64,000 nt of DNA. Source: an uncultured Lachnospiraceae bacterium. GTDB taxonomy: Bacteria > Bacillota > Clostridia > Lachnospirales > Lachnospiraceae. A program made the translations under genes and the position numbers. The stretch spans positions 1 to 64,000 of the forward strand of contig ONHZ01000005.1 of the NCBI GenBank assembly GCA_900317755.1. The letters run 5' to 3'. Each line of letters opens with the position of its first letter. Position 1 is the stretch's first letter. Under the pieces are notes generated by a model, which ran no database searches, had not been told where the DNA came from, and saw only the letters and a list, made by a program, of their open reading frames with translations. Shown here piece by piece: positions 1 to 8,825 of the stretch.

Positions 1-27
1 CATCATTCTAATGCGCTCTGACGACAT

Positions 28-57
28 GCCACGATTTTGCTTCGCAAATATCGTGGC
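28..57. repeat. Intergenic hairpin (13-bp stem, 3-nt loop)
   Basis: A GCCACGAT arm is followed by TTTGC, a short TTC loop, and the matching arm with one bulged A. There is no T-run after it, so it is not a terminator. It resembles in style, but not in sequence, the palindromes at 12186-12239. The rest of positions 58-280 is AT-rich; I see no gene or clear signal in it except a small GGGAG/CTCCC hairpin near 252-270. Confidence 0.4.
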
Positions 58-280
58 GATACCGCTGAATGCGCCTTTTTCGTGATAATTTTGTTCTTCG
101 GGAGCACGACTGGAAAGTTAATAGGCATGAATAACGCAATGTCAAAAATGCACAACTGAATTGTGGAAATTTTGTGAAAAATCACTGAAACTTATTTGAA
201 AGCACAAGATGTTGTGATTTTCTTGTGAACCGAATCAATATTTTCCAAAACCGGGAGCAAAATTCTCTCCCACATTCTTG

Positions 281-308
281 AAAGCCGCTTTATAGCGGCT
301 TTTTTTTC
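281..308 (+). terminator. Rho-independent terminator upstream of the mra cluster
   Basis: An AGCCGC/GCGGCT stem with a TTTATA loop is followed by a run of seven T. It ends transcription arriving from left of the window, insulating the mraZ promoter that overlaps its tail. Confidence 0.8.
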
Positions 309-336
309 TTGAAAAAAATCGAAAATGGGCTATTAT
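309..336 (+). promoter_or_regulatory. Sigma-A promoter for mraZ operon
   Basis: TTGAAA, 16 bp, TATTAT, starting at the tail of the upstream terminator. The predicted start near 343 lies just before the GTGG boxes, so repressor binding there would sit on the first transcribed turn of DNA. Confidence 0.6.
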
Positions 337-346
337 TAATGAGTCG

Positions 347-381
347 GTGGATATTAAAAGGCAATTTGTGGTGAGAAGTGG
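347..381 (+). promoter_or_regulatory. Candidate MraZ-binding repeat boxes
   Basis: GTGG occurs at 347-350, 368-371 and 378-381. The last two are 10 bp apart, and the first is two helical turns from the second. MraZ proteins are known to bind short direct GTGG/TGGG-type repeats in their own promoter region, so this is the expected autoregulatory operator. The assignment is by motif and spacing only. Confidence 0.5.
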
Positions 382-466
382 AGAAAAAATCTTTTACAAA
401 CCTCAAACCATAGTTAATCTGAAAGTCCCTGACCAACAAAAAGCGCGTTATTTTGGAGAATGAATC

Positions 467-904
467 ATGTTTATGGGGCAGTACGACCACAGCCTCGATG
501 AAAAGGGAAGGCTTACAATTCCTTCCAAGTTTAGAGAGTCACTTGGTCCACAATTTGTAGTTTCGAAAGGACTTGATGGCTGCCTCTATGCCTATCCGCT
601 TTCCGAATGGGAGAAGATAGGCGAAAAGCTAAATTCATTACCAAATAACCTCAAGGAAGTCAGGAAATTCAAGAGATTTTTCATGGCGTCTGCCACAACC
701 GTTGACTGTGACAAGCAGGGAAGAGTACTTCTTTCAGCATCGCTTAGAGAATATGCAGGGCTTGAAAAGGATGCCACATTAGTCGGCATGAATGACCGAA
801 TCGAAATTTGGGATACTAAGAAGTTCACTGATGACCTAGCAGTTGATGACGACGAGATGGATGCAATCGCTGAAAAAATGCAGGACCTTGGCTTTGGAAT
901 CTGA
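467..904 (+). CDS. mraZ: Transcriptional regulator MraZ
   Basis: MraZ is a ring-forming, SpoVT-AbrB-fold DNA-binding protein that regulates the division and cell-wall cluster it heads. The protein is 145 residues, the usual family length. The start MFMGQYDHSLDEKGRLTIPS is diagnostic, and a second related half follows (about residues 75-120, with the DKQGRVLL motif). A GGAGAA ribosome site lies 7 nt before the ATG. It is first in the operon, 19 nt ahead of rsmH, and its promoter region carries GTGG repeats that probably serve as its own operator. Confidence 0.95.
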   Translation: MFMGQYDHSLDEKGRLTIPSKFRESLGPQFVVSKGLDGCLYAYPLSEWEKIGEKLNSLPNNLKEVRKFKRFFMASATTVDCDKQGRVLLSASLREYAGLEKDATLVGMNDRIEIWDTKKFTDDLAVDDDEMDAIAEKMQDLGFGI

Positions 905-923
905 ATAATAGAAGGAGGCCAAA

Positions 924-1874
924 ATGGAAAAGTTTTCTCACATTCCAGTCCTCCTGAATGAGACCTTAGACAGTCTGAATATAAAACCTGATGGAATTTA
1001 TGTAGATGGAACTTTAGGCGGGGCTGGTCATTCATCCGAGATAGCAAAGAGACTTTCTGAAAAAGGAAGGATCATCGGAATTGATCAGGATGAGGATGCA
1101 ATAAAGGCAGCGACAGAAAGATTAAAACCTTACAAAGCCAGAGTAGAAATTGTCCGTGACAATTACGAAAATATTAAGAACATTCTGGATGACAGAAACA
1201 TAAAGTCAGTTGACGGAATCCTCCTTGACCTTGGCGTTTCTTCATACCAGCTGGACGAAAAAGAGCGGGGCTTCTCATATCTGGATGACGACAGCGAGCT
1301 CGACATGAGGATGGACAGGAGAAATGGAAAATCAGCAGTTTCTGTACTTAATAGCTATTCGAAAGAGGAACTCAGCCTCATTTTTAAGGAATATGGCGAA
1401 GAAAAATTTGCAGAGAGAATTGCAGATCGCATTGTCAAAGAAAGAGAAAATCGACCAATAACAATGGTTGGTCAGCTGAATCAGATTATTGATCAATGCA
1501 TTCCATATAAATATAAGCAGAACGGACATCCTTCAAAGAAGGTATTCCAGGCACTCAGAATCGAAGTAAACAGAGAACTTGATGTTCTGAAAAGTTCAAT
1601 CGACACCATGATTGATTTACTAAATGATTCCGGACGCCTTTCAATCATTACTTTTCAGTCTCTTGAGGACAGGATTGTAAAAGATAAATTCAGAACAGCA
1701 GAAAATCCCTGCACATGTCCGCCAGATTTTCCGGTATGTGTATGCGGAAAGGTTTCAAAGGGTAAAGTAATTACTAGGAAACCTATTCTTCCGACAGAAG
1801 AAGAAATGAAAATAAACTCGAGAAGCAGGAGCGCAAAACTTCGTGTTTTCGAGAGAAGATATGTAAGGCTATAG
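924..1874 (+). CDS. rsmH: 16S rRNA (cytosine(1402)-N(4))-methyltransferase RsmH
   Basis: RsmH transfers a methyl group from SAM to N4 of C1402 in the ribosomal P site of 16S rRNA. Visible motifs are [10 protein letters not shown] at the N-terminus, the SAM-binding [10 protein letters not shown] near residues 34-43, [25 protein letters not shown] and [12 protein letters not shown] Cys-rich [14 protein letters not shown] segment lies near residue 265. Its 316 residues are typical. It has a strong GAAGGAGG ribosome site and sits directly after mraZ, as in most bacteria. Confidence 0.97.
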   Translation: MEKFSHIPVLLNETLDSLNIKPDGIYVDGTLGGAGHSSEIAKRLSEKGRIIGIDQDEDAIKAATERLKPYKARVEIVRDNYENIKNILDDRNIKSVDGILLDLGVSSYQLDEKERGFSYLDDDSELDMRMDRRNGKSAVSVLNSYSKEELSLIFKEYGEEKFAERIADRIVKERENRPITMVGQLNQIIDQCIPYKYKQNGHPSKKVFQALRIEVNRELDVLKSSIDTMIDLLNDSGRLSIITFQSLEDRIVKDKFRTAENPCTCPPDFPVCVCGKVSKGKVITRKPILPTEEEMKINSRSRSAKLRVFERRYVRL

Positions 1875-1890
1875 ACAAGGACAAAAAGTT

Positions 1891-2355
1891 ATGGCAGTAA
1901 TCAGAAAAACTTATTACAGCGTTGGAAACACGGCTAGGCAGGCAGAATACGCATATCCTGATTCTATCGAAGAAGAAGAGAGAAGAAAAAGGGAACGCGA
2001 CAGAAAGAGAAAGGCAGTACGTGCGAGGGCAGTACAGCTCAGACAGCTCAGGATACAGACCTTTCAGTTTATTGTCTCCGTATTAGTGATCTGCACATTA
2101 TTCTTTGGATATTTGTTCCTTCAGAATTCAATAAATACGAAGAAATCACATATTTCCGACTTAAAACAGCAGATTACAACACTTAAGGATTCAAATGCAG
2201 CAGCGCAGTCAAGGATTGCAACTGCTTCCAATATTGAAAATATCAAAGAGGCCGCAGTAAATAATCTTGGTATGGTTTATGCAAATTCTGACCAGATCGT
2301 TTATTACGATATCGAGAGTGAAGACTATATGACTCAGTATGAAGATGTTCCTTAA
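1891..2355 (+). CDS. FtsL-like septum formation protein
   Basis: This is a small bitopic membrane protein of 154 residues at the ftsL position between rsmH and the class B PBP gene. The first ~55 residues are cytosolic and rich in Arg, Lys and Glu. One membrane segment follows at about 57-77 (FIVSVLVICTLFFGYLFL), then a predicted coiled coil (LKQQITTLKDSNAAAQSRI) and an FtsL/DivIC-like tail. FtsL and DivIC form the complex with DivIB that activates septal wall synthesis. Sequence identity in this family is low, so the call rests on position and architecture. The ribosome site is weak (AAGGAC). Confidence 0.8.
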   Translation: MAVIRKTYYSVGNTARQAEYAYPDSIEEEERRKRERDRKRKAVRARAVQLRQLRIQTFQFIVSVLVICTLFFGYLFLQNSINTKKSHISDLKQQITTLKDSNAAAQSRIATASNIENIKEAAVNNLGMVYANSDQIVYYDIESEDYMTQYEDVP

Positions 2356-2366
2356 GGTGTTTTGAT

Positions 2367-4394
2367 TTGAAAAAGCGACGCACGAAAAAAAGGAAGACTC
2401 CTAAAATATCGTATAGAATGCAGAGAAGGCTTTGGATTGTATTCGGAGCCTTTTCTTTGCTGTTTGCATTTCTCATTTTCAGGCTGATGTACATCCAGTA
2501 CACGAGTGGTGACAAATACCAGAAAATCGTCCTTGCGCAGCAGGAGTATGACAGCACGATTATACCCTACAGACGTGGAAATATTGTTGATGCAAAGGGA
2601 ACTGTTTTAGCAACAAGTGTCGATGTATATAATGTTATACTTGATGCGAAGGTATTAAATTCAAGCAAGGAAAATAAGAAAAAAATTGAGACAACCCTCC
2701 AGTATCTTGCTGAATGCGTTCCAGAGGCTGATATTGATAAAGCCAGGGACATCATAAAAAACAAGCCAAAGAATCAGTACACTGTCCTTGCAAAGAAGGT
2801 CTCATATGATGAGATGAAGAAATTTTCTGATTATGCGAATGACAAGGAAACTGGAAAGAAAATTGAAGGCGTATGGTTTGAAAAGCAGTATGAGAGACAG
2901 TATCCATACGGATCATTCGCTGCACAGACCATAGGCTTTATCTCTGGCGAGGGAAATGGTGTAAACGGTATTGAGTGCGAATATAATTCATATCTGAATG
3001 GCACAAACGGTCGAGAATATGGTTACCTCGACAGTGCAGACGGCTTTGAAAAGACTGTGATAGAGCCTGAAGATGGTGATGATGTCGTGCTTTCGATAGA
3101 TGTAAATATCCAGTCTATCGTGGAAAAAGCAATAAAGGACTGGAATGATGCACACACAGTCACTGATCCGTCGACGGGAATCACGGCACTTGGTTCAAAA
3201 AATACAGCAACAATAGTCATGAATCCAAATACCGGTGCGATTCTTGCAATGGCCCAGTACCCGAATTTCGACCTTAACAATCCTTATAATCTTGATTACT
3301 TTTTTAACAGCACAAATGCGCTGTCAAAAATCCATTCTACAAAAGGAGATGGAACTGAAAAGACGCCAGAGGAAATGCAGGATGAGTTCACAAACAGCCT
3401 TTGGACAAATTTCCCTGCTCAAGCTACATACGAGCCGGGCTCTACTTTCAAGCCTTTCACTATTTCGATGGGACTTGATACTGGAACACTTACAGGCGAT
3501 GAGACTTATTTCTGCGATGGCGGAATGCAGGTTGGAAATTATTTTATCAAGTGCTCGAATCACAGCGGCCATGGACAGGTCACAGTAAAGCAGGCACTTG
3601 AGAAATCATGTAATGATGCCCTGATGCAGATGTCCTTTGCAATTGGCGGCGACAATTTCTACACCTACCAGCGTCTTTTCGGCTTCGGCCAGAGGACAGG
3701 GGTCGACATTCCAGGTGAAAGAAACACGAGCTCCCTCATATATGACTGGGATCATATCCATAAAGATGTAAACCTTGCGACATGTTCATTTGGACAGGGC
3801 TTTAACGTCACAATGATGCAGATGGCCTGTGGTTTTTCCTCAATAATAAATGGCGGTACGCTTTATGTTCCGCATGTGGCATCTGAAATCCGTGACTCGA
3901 ATGGAAATGTGATAGAAGAAATACAGCCTACAGTTGCAAAGAAGACAATCTCTAAAGAAACTTCTGACATCATGCGTGATTACCTCCGGGGCGTTGTCCA
4001 GGAAGGTACAGGAAAGACGGCAGGTGTCGATGGTTATGATATTGGTGGAAAGACAGGAACGGCAGAGAAGGTCCCTAGAGGAACCGGAAACTACCTTGTT
4101 TCATTCATAGGCTTTGCGCCGGTTGATGATCCACAGGTAGTCGTATATACGATTATTGATGAGCCGAATGATCCATCACAGCCGCATTCGACCTACGCAC
4201 AGGAAATAGAGCATGCGATATTTGAGCAGCTTTTACCTTATATGAATATTGAGAAATCTGCAGATGCAGCAGCAGACGGAAGCACGGATGCTGCAGCCGG
4301 AACTGCAGATGCAGGCCAGAGCACAGATGCTGCAGCAGATCCTAATGCGCAGACTACAGTAAACGGAAATGTACTTACACAGGCAGGAGAATAA
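2367..4394 (+). CDS. Class B penicillin-binding protein (FtsI/PBP2 type transpeptidase)
   Basis: This is a membrane-anchored D,D-transpeptidase that crosslinks septal peptidoglycan. A basic N-terminus and one membrane helix (about residues 22-43) are followed by a dimerisation domain and a transpeptidase domain. The three active-site motifs are clear: STFK at 359-362, SCN at 414-416 and KTG at 562-564. The start is TTG, with AAGG 9 nt upstream. Its 675 residues end in a low-complexity Ala/Asp/Thr tail with repeated TDAAA units; I see no PASTA domain, unlike Bacillus PbpB or SpoVD. It lies 2 nt before mraY and is co-transcribed with the cluster. Confidence 0.93.
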   Translation: MKKRRTKKRKTPKISYRMQRRLWIVFGAFSLLFAFLIFRLMYIQYTSGDKYQKIVLAQQEYDSTIIPYRRGNIVDAKGTVLATSVDVYNVILDAKVLNSSKENKKKIETTLQYLAECVPEADIDKARDIIKNKPKNQYTVLAKKVSYDEMKKFSDYANDKETGKKIEGVWFEKQYERQYPYGSFAAQTIGFISGEGNGVNGIECEYNSYLNGTNGREYGYLDSADGFEKTVIEPEDGDDVVLSIDVNIQSIVEKAIKDWNDAHTVTDPSTGITALGSKNTATIVMNPNTGAILAMAQYPNFDLNNPYNLDYFFNSTNALSKIHSTKGDGTEKTPEEMQDEFTNSLWTNFPAQATYEPGSTFKPFTISMGLDTGTLTGDETYFCDGGMQVGNYFIKCSNHSGHGQVTVKQALEKSCNDALMQMSFAIGGDNFYTYQRLFGFGQRTGVDIPGERNTSSLIYDWDHIHKDVNLATCSFGQGFNVTMMQMACGFSSIINGGTLYVPHVASEIRDSNGNVIEEIQPTVAKKTISKETSDIMRDYLRGVVQEGTGKTAGVDGYDIGGKTGTAEKVPRGTGNYLVSFIGFAPVDDPQVVVYTIIDEPNDPSQPHSTYAQEIEHAIFEQLLPYMNIEKSADAAADGSTDAAAGTADAGQSTDAAADPNAQTTVNGNVLTQAGE

Positions 4395-4396
4395 TA

Positions 4397-5389
4397 ATGA
4401 TCGTTTTTGATAAAATATTAATGACTGATTTTTTAGCTGTTTTCATTTCATTTGGAATAGCGCTTCTTCTCGGCTTCATTATTATTCCGATTCTCACGAA
4501 GGAAAAGGTTGACCAGACCGAAAGGGAGTATATCGAGTCACACAAGAAAAAGAATGGTACGCCTACGATGGGTGGAATCATCTTCCTGATTCCAATGATC
4601 GTCCTCGGAATTATCGCATGCAGTAAAGAGCCATCTGGCATACCTGTTCTCATCTTAGTCATCGGCTTTGGCTTAATCGGATTTCTGGATGATTTCCTTA
4701 AGGTGGTACTTAAGAGGACAGACGGATTAAAGGCCTGGCAGAAATTTTCACTGCAGTTTATCGTTGCAACAATATTTATTGTATTTTTAAAATACTATTC
4801 GACTGTGTCTCCTGGAAGCATTGTACCGTTCAATAGTTTTTCATTCTTAGACTTTTCAAATCTTGCAGTAGCATTTGTTTTTTACTATCTCTGCATACTT
4901 GGAACGGTAAACGGCGTGAACTTCACAGATGGACTTGACGGACTGAATACGACAGTGACCATCGTTGTTTCATTATTTTTGCTTTTTGCATGCAGAGGGC
5001 TAATGCAGGGGAACGGTTCATCGACAGAAATAATAATTGCAATCACAATCGGTGCATTGTTTGCGTTCCTTATGTTTAATGCCTACCCTGCAAAGATATT
5101 CATGGGAGACACCGGTTCTCTTGCACTTGGCGGCTTTGTTGCAGGAATAGCATGTGTGCTTCAGATTCCGCTTTTCATCATTCTTTTCGGATTTATCTAT
5201 CTCCTTGAGGTAGTTTCTGTTATACTTCAGGTATTATCTTTTAAGCTGACTGGCAAGAGAATTTTCAAGATGGCGCCTATTCATCACCATTTTGAACTCT
5301 GCGGCTGGTCAGAGGTAAAGGTAGTAGCAGTATTTTCGATAATCACGGCACTTTTATGTGTATTATCATACATGGGGCTTATGATTTGA
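4397..5389 (+). CDS. mraY: Phospho-N-acetylmuramoyl-pentapeptide-transferase MraY
   Basis: MraY transfers phospho-MurNAc-pentapeptide from UDP to undecaprenyl phosphate to make lipid I in the inner membrane. The protein is 330 residues and polytopic (about ten membrane helices). Family motifs present are GTPTMGG, the Asp-rich NFTDGLDGLN and FMGDTGSLALGG catalytic loops, and the HHH triad at 296-298 (MAPIHHHFELCGW). The ATG follows an AGGAGAATAA ribosome site overlapping the end of the PBP gene. murD follows at a 15-nt gap. Confidence 0.97.
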   Translation: MIVFDKILMTDFLAVFISFGIALLLGFIIIPILTKEKVDQTEREYIESHKKKNGTPTMGGIIFLIPMIVLGIIACSKEPSGIPVLILVIGFGLIGFLDDFLKVVLKRTDGLKAWQKFSLQFIVATIFIVFLKYYSTVSPGSIVPFNSFSFLDFSNLAVAFVFYYLCILGTVNGVNFTDGLDGLNTTVTIVVSLFLLFACRGLMQGNGSSTEIIIAITIGALFAFLMFNAYPAKIFMGDTGSLALGGFVAGIACVLQIPLFIILFGFIYLLEVVSVILQVLSFKLTGKRIFKMAPIHHHFELCGWSEVKVVAVFSIITALLCVLSYMGLMI

Positions 5390-5404
5390 TTTTGGAGGAT
5401 TGAA

Positions 5405-6760
5405 ATGTCAGAAAATTATCTGGTTGTGGGTGCTGGAAAAAGTGGTGTTGCAGCAGCAGAACTGCTTCTTGATATGAAGAAAAACGTCACGATCTTTGAG
5501 GCAAACAAGGATTTTGATGAGAAGACCTTTCGTGCAGTAAATGGAAGTCTTGACAAAGTTCCGCTTGTCATTGGTGAGATGTCAGATGATGATATGAAGA
5601 AATTTGATGAGGCAGTTCTTTCACCTGGCGTACCACTTGATTCTTCATTTTCTGAGAGACTGAAGGCAGCAGGGGCAAGAATCACTGGAGAGGTAGAGTT
5701 GGCTTTCGAATGTGGAAAGGGAAAGCTTGTCGCCATCACAGGCACAAACGGCAAGACCACGACGACTTCACTTACAGGTGAGATCATGAAGCTTGATAAT
5801 GAGGATGTCCGTGTCGTTGGCAATATTGGAAATCCTTATACGAAGGAAGCAGCAACCGAGACAGAAAAGACCGTGACCGTTGCTGAGATTTCTTCCTTCC
5901 AGCTTGAGACAACGGACAAGTTCCATCCGAATGTCGCAGCAATCCTTAATATTACACCTGACCACTTAAACCGTCATCATACGATGGAAGAGTACATCCG
6001 TGTCAAGGAACTTATTACTCAGAATCAGACGGAGTCAGATACCCTTGTATTAAATTATGAGGATAAGGTTTTAAGAGCTTTCGGTGAAAAGATGATGGGG
6101 AAGAGGAAGGTTGTATTTTTCTCTTCAAAGACCGAGCTTTCTGAAGGCTTCTTCATAAAAGATGGCAAGATTGTAAAGGCACATGATGGTAAAATTGAGA
6201 GCTATTTAGCAGTCGAAGAGCTTCAGATTTTGGGACCGCACAACTGGGAAAACGCGATGGCTGCCATTGCCATGACAGAGGCTATGGGCGTTCCAAAGAG
6301 AAAGATCATCGAAGGACTTCGGAATTTCACAGCCGTTGAGCACAGGATTGAATATGTCTGCACGAAGAACGGCGTTAAATATTACAATGATTCAAAGGGC
6401 ACAAATCCTGACGCAGCGATAAAGGCAGTAGAAGCCATGAACGGTCCTATCTGCCTGATCGGGGGAGGCTATGACAAAGGTAATTCTTATGATGAATGGG
6501 TAAACTCATTTAATAAGAGAGTGAAGATGATTGCGCTCATCGGACAGACAAAAAATAAGATTGCTGAATGCTGTCAGCGTCATGGATTCATGAATTTCGA
6601 ACTCTGCGATACGCTTGAAGAAGCGATAGATGCGTGTACAGAAAATGCAGTACCAGGTGACAATGTTCTTCTTTCACCTGCCTGCGCAAGCTGGGATATG
6701 TTTAAGAATTATGAAATTCGTGGACAGATTTTCAAGGAATATGTCAAAAGCAAAATCTGA
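5405..6760 (+). CDS. murD: UDP-N-acetylmuramoylalanine--D-glutamate ligase MurD
   Basis: MurD adds D-glutamate to UDP-MurNAc-L-Ala using ATP, in the cytosol. Its 451 residues carry an N-terminal UDP-binding Rossmann domain (LVVGAGKSGVAAAELL) and the ATP loop GTNGKTTT at 113-120. The central motifs are NITPDHLNRH and YYNDSKGTNPDAA, and the C-terminal domain ends LSPACASWDMF. The ribosome site is TTGGAGGATTGAA. The murE and murF partner ligases are not in this window and must be elsewhere. Confidence 0.97.
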   Translation: MSENYLVVGAGKSGVAAAELLLDMKKNVTIFEANKDFDEKTFRAVNGSLDKVPLVIGEMSDDDMKKFDEAVLSPGVPLDSSFSERLKAAGARITGEVELAFECGKGKLVAITGTNGKTTTTSLTGEIMKLDNEDVRVVGNIGNPYTKEAATETEKTVTVAEISSFQLETTDKFHPNVAAILNITPDHLNRHHTMEEYIRVKELITQNQTESDTLVLNYEDKVLRAFGEKMMGKRKVVFFSSKTELSEGFFIKDGKIVKAHDGKIESYLAVEELQILGPHNWENAMAAIAMTEAMGVPKRKIIEGLRNFTAVEHRIEYVCTKNGVKYYNDSKGTNPDAAIKAVEAMNGPICLIGGGYDKGNSYDEWVNSFNKRVKMIALIGQTKNKIAECCQRHGFMNFELCDTLEEAIDACTENAVPGDNVLLSPACASWDMFKNYEIRGQIFKEYVKSKI

Positions 6761-6771
6761 CAGGAGTTATT

Positions 6772-7917
6772 ATGGACGATACCATTGATAATAGAACTCA
6801 ATATATTACATATTATCGCAAGCCAAAAAGAGAAGCGAGGAAGATATTTTATTTTGATTACACGCTTCTTATCATCCTTGTCATCATTCTTGCATTTGGC
6901 CTTGTGATGCTCTATTCAGTCAGCTCCTACATGGGAAATCTGAAGAAGGACGATCCTGCTTATTATCTGAAAAAGCAGGCACTGGCTGCGGTCCTCGGTT
7001 TCATCCTTATGTTTGTAATGGCAAAGATTGACTATAGAAAGATCAAGAGATTCAACCGTGCATTATATTGGATTTCTTTTTTCCTGTGTCTAGCTGTCTT
7101 TGTAGTTGGTACATCAAAAAATAACTCATCAAGATGGCTGGTAATTGGCGGAATGTCAATTCAGCCTTCGGAGATAGCAAAGGTCGCGGTTATTATTTAT
7201 CTTGCGGCGCTTATTGCGGATTCCGGGAATTTACTTTCTAATAAAAAGAATGTCTGGCGGGCGTTTATCTATATGATTCCTATTATAGGGATTGTAGGAG
7301 TTACGAATCTTTCGACTGCTATTATCATTGCCGGAATCGCCTTCTTTATGCTATTTATTGCAAGTCCGAGAAAGAGTGTTTTCGTTGAGATATTTGTTAT
7401 TGGCGCGCTTGGTGCATTTCTTTTTGCGGTTGCAGGCTGGCGTTCTGACCGTATCAAGATCTGGAGAAATCCTGAAAAATACGATAAGGGACTTCAGACA
7501 CTTCAGGGACTGTATGCCATAGGTTCCGGCGGACTTTTTGGAAAAGGGCTCGGAAATTCTATGCAGAAGGCAATCGTTCCCGAAGCATCAAATGATATGA
7601 TTTTCTCAATCATTTGCGAAGAGCTTGGCATTATCGGAGCAATAGGTCTTATCATTCTTTATATATTATTGCTATGGCGCTGTCTTGTCATTGCAATGAA
7701 TGCGTCTGATACCTTTGGCTCCTTCATTGCAATCGGGGTATTCTGTCATATCGCACTCCAGGTAATTTTAAATATTGCCGTTGTTACAAATACCATTCCT
7801 ACCACAGGAATTACGCTTCCATTTGTAAGCTATGGCGGCTCGGCACTTGTCATCTCACTTATGGAGATGGGACTGGTGCTTTCAGTTTCACATGGCATTT
7901 CTATTGGATCATTATGA
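6772..7917 (+). CDS. ftsW: SEDS-family peptidoglycan polymerase FtsW
   Basis: This is a SEDS-family glycosyltransferase that polymerises lipid II at the septum with its partner class B PBP, encoded three genes upstream. The protein is 381 residues with about ten membrane helices after a ~25-residue basic N-terminus. SEDS signatures include SSRWLVIGGMSIQPSEIAK in the middle and PTTGITLPFVSYGGSALV near the C-terminus. FtsW, RodA and SpoVE are close paralogs; its place in the division cluster favours FtsW or SpoVE. It overlaps the next gene by 4 nt (ATGA). Confidence 0.93.
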   Translation: MDDTIDNRTQYITYYRKPKREARKIFYFDYTLLIILVIILAFGLVMLYSVSSYMGNLKKDDPAYYLKKQALAAVLGFILMFVMAKIDYRKIKRFNRALYWISFFLCLAVFVVGTSKNNSSRWLVIGGMSIQPSEIAKVAVIIYLAALIADSGNLLSNKKNVWRAFIYMIPIIGIVGVTNLSTAIIIAGIAFFMLFIASPRKSVFVEIFVIGALGAFLFAVAGWRSDRIKIWRNPEKYDKGLQTLQGLYAIGSGGLFGKGLGNSMQKAIVPEASNDMIFSIICEELGIIGAIGLIILYILLLWRCLVIAMNASDTFGSFIAIGVFCHIALQVILNIAVVTNTIPTTGITLPFVSYGGSALVISLMEMGLVLSVSHGISIGSL

Positions 7918-8663
7918 CAAGAGCAGAAAAGAGAAGAAAAACAAGAGCATTCTTACGAGTATTATCCGTGCTGCTCTTCATAGCGATCATTGTTATTATT
8001 TTTGTTCTTTTTATTCTTATTTTCTGTAAAGTGGATAAGGTCACTGTAAAGGGCACTGATCTTTATACTGACAAGCAGTTAGAAAACATTTATCTTACTG
8101 AGAAATATGATAAATATACGATACCTTCATTTTTTATGTCAAAAATAAGGCACAAGAAAAATCCTGAATTCATTGACAAATATGAAATAAAAATAAAGGC
8201 ACTTGATGCACTTGAAATCAAGGTCAAAGAAAAAGACCGCACTGGTGTGATGCAGGGAAAGAACTCAAAATATATGTATTTTGATGAAAAAGGCATCATT
8301 ACCGAAATTTCCAAGGATTATATTGATGGCTCAATTGTTGTCTCATCGGGAGAGATAAAGGATAAGGGTCAGATTGGAAAAAGCCTGCCTATACCAGAAA
8401 CAGATTCAAGAACTTTAAATGTACTTATTAGAGAGCTAAAGAATAGGGATTATAATATTACAAGCATCAATCTGAATGGAGACAGCGGAATAGTTCTCCA
8501 GTATGATCAGATTGAAATACGCCTTGGAACAAAGAGCAATCTTGACGAGAAGCTGAAGAGACTGACATACATACTTCCACAGCTTGAAAATAGGGCTGGA
8601 GTACTACATTTAGAAGATTGGAGTGAAGATAATACAGATATTGTATTTGATGCGGCACAATAA
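7914..8663 (+). CDS. Cell division protein FtsQ/DivIB
   Basis: A bitopic divisome protein of 249 residues. The short basic cytosolic tail (RAEKRRKTR) is followed by one membrane segment at about 15-40. A POTRA-type domain starts near VDKVTVKGTDLYTDKQLENI, then comes the beta domain. DivIB/FtsQ binds the FtsL-DivIC pair and regulates septal synthase activation. Start and stop are coupled to ftsW by an ATGA overlap. murG, often found between these genes, is missing here. Confidence 0.88.
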   Translation: MTRAEKRRKTRAFLRVLSVLLFIAIIVIIFVLFILIFCKVDKVTVKGTDLYTDKQLENIYLTEKYDKYTIPSFFMSKIRHKKNPEFIDKYEIKIKALDALEIKVKEKDRTGVMQGKNSKYMYFDEKGIITEISKDYIDGSIVVSSGEIKDKGQIGKSLPIPETDSRTLNVLIRELKNRDYNITSINLNGDSGIVLQYDQIEIRLGTKSNLDEKLKRLTYILPQLENRAGVLHLEDWSEDNTDIVFDAAQ

Positions 8664-8688
8664 TTTATATTATTTTCATAAAAAGCAG

Positions 8689-8717
8689 TTGAAATATTTT
8701 CTAAAAACTAATAATAT
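8689..8717 (+). promoter_or_regulatory. Sigma-A promoter for ftsZ
   Basis: TTGAAA, 17 bp, TAATAT lies in the 162-bp gap between divIB and ftsZ, so ftsZ can be transcribed independently of the mra operon. A second weaker candidate, TTACAA-N17-TACTAA, follows about 45 bp downstream. Confidence 0.6.
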
Positions 8718-8776
8718 AAGTAATTGAATTTACAGAGTAGAAGAATTATTATTACAAAATATTATGAGAGATAGTA

Positions 8777-8806
8777 CTAAAGAAGTCTTATGATCTAGTT
8801 CTTTAG
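8777..8806 (+). promoter_or_regulatory. Hairpin in the ftsZ 5' leader
   Basis: CTAAAGAA at 8777-8784 pairs exactly with TTCTTTAG at 8799-8806, ending 5 nt before the strong AGGAGG ribosome site at 8812. It may influence translation initiation or mRNA stability of ftsZ; no T-run follows, so it is not a terminator. Confidence 0.4.
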
Positions 8807-8825
8807 GTTTCAGGAGGAAAGAGCT

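Noticed and set aside
592-1047. 151-codon minus-strand frame across mraZ and rsmH
   Set aside because: Shadow of two clear plus-strand genes; no supporting signals.
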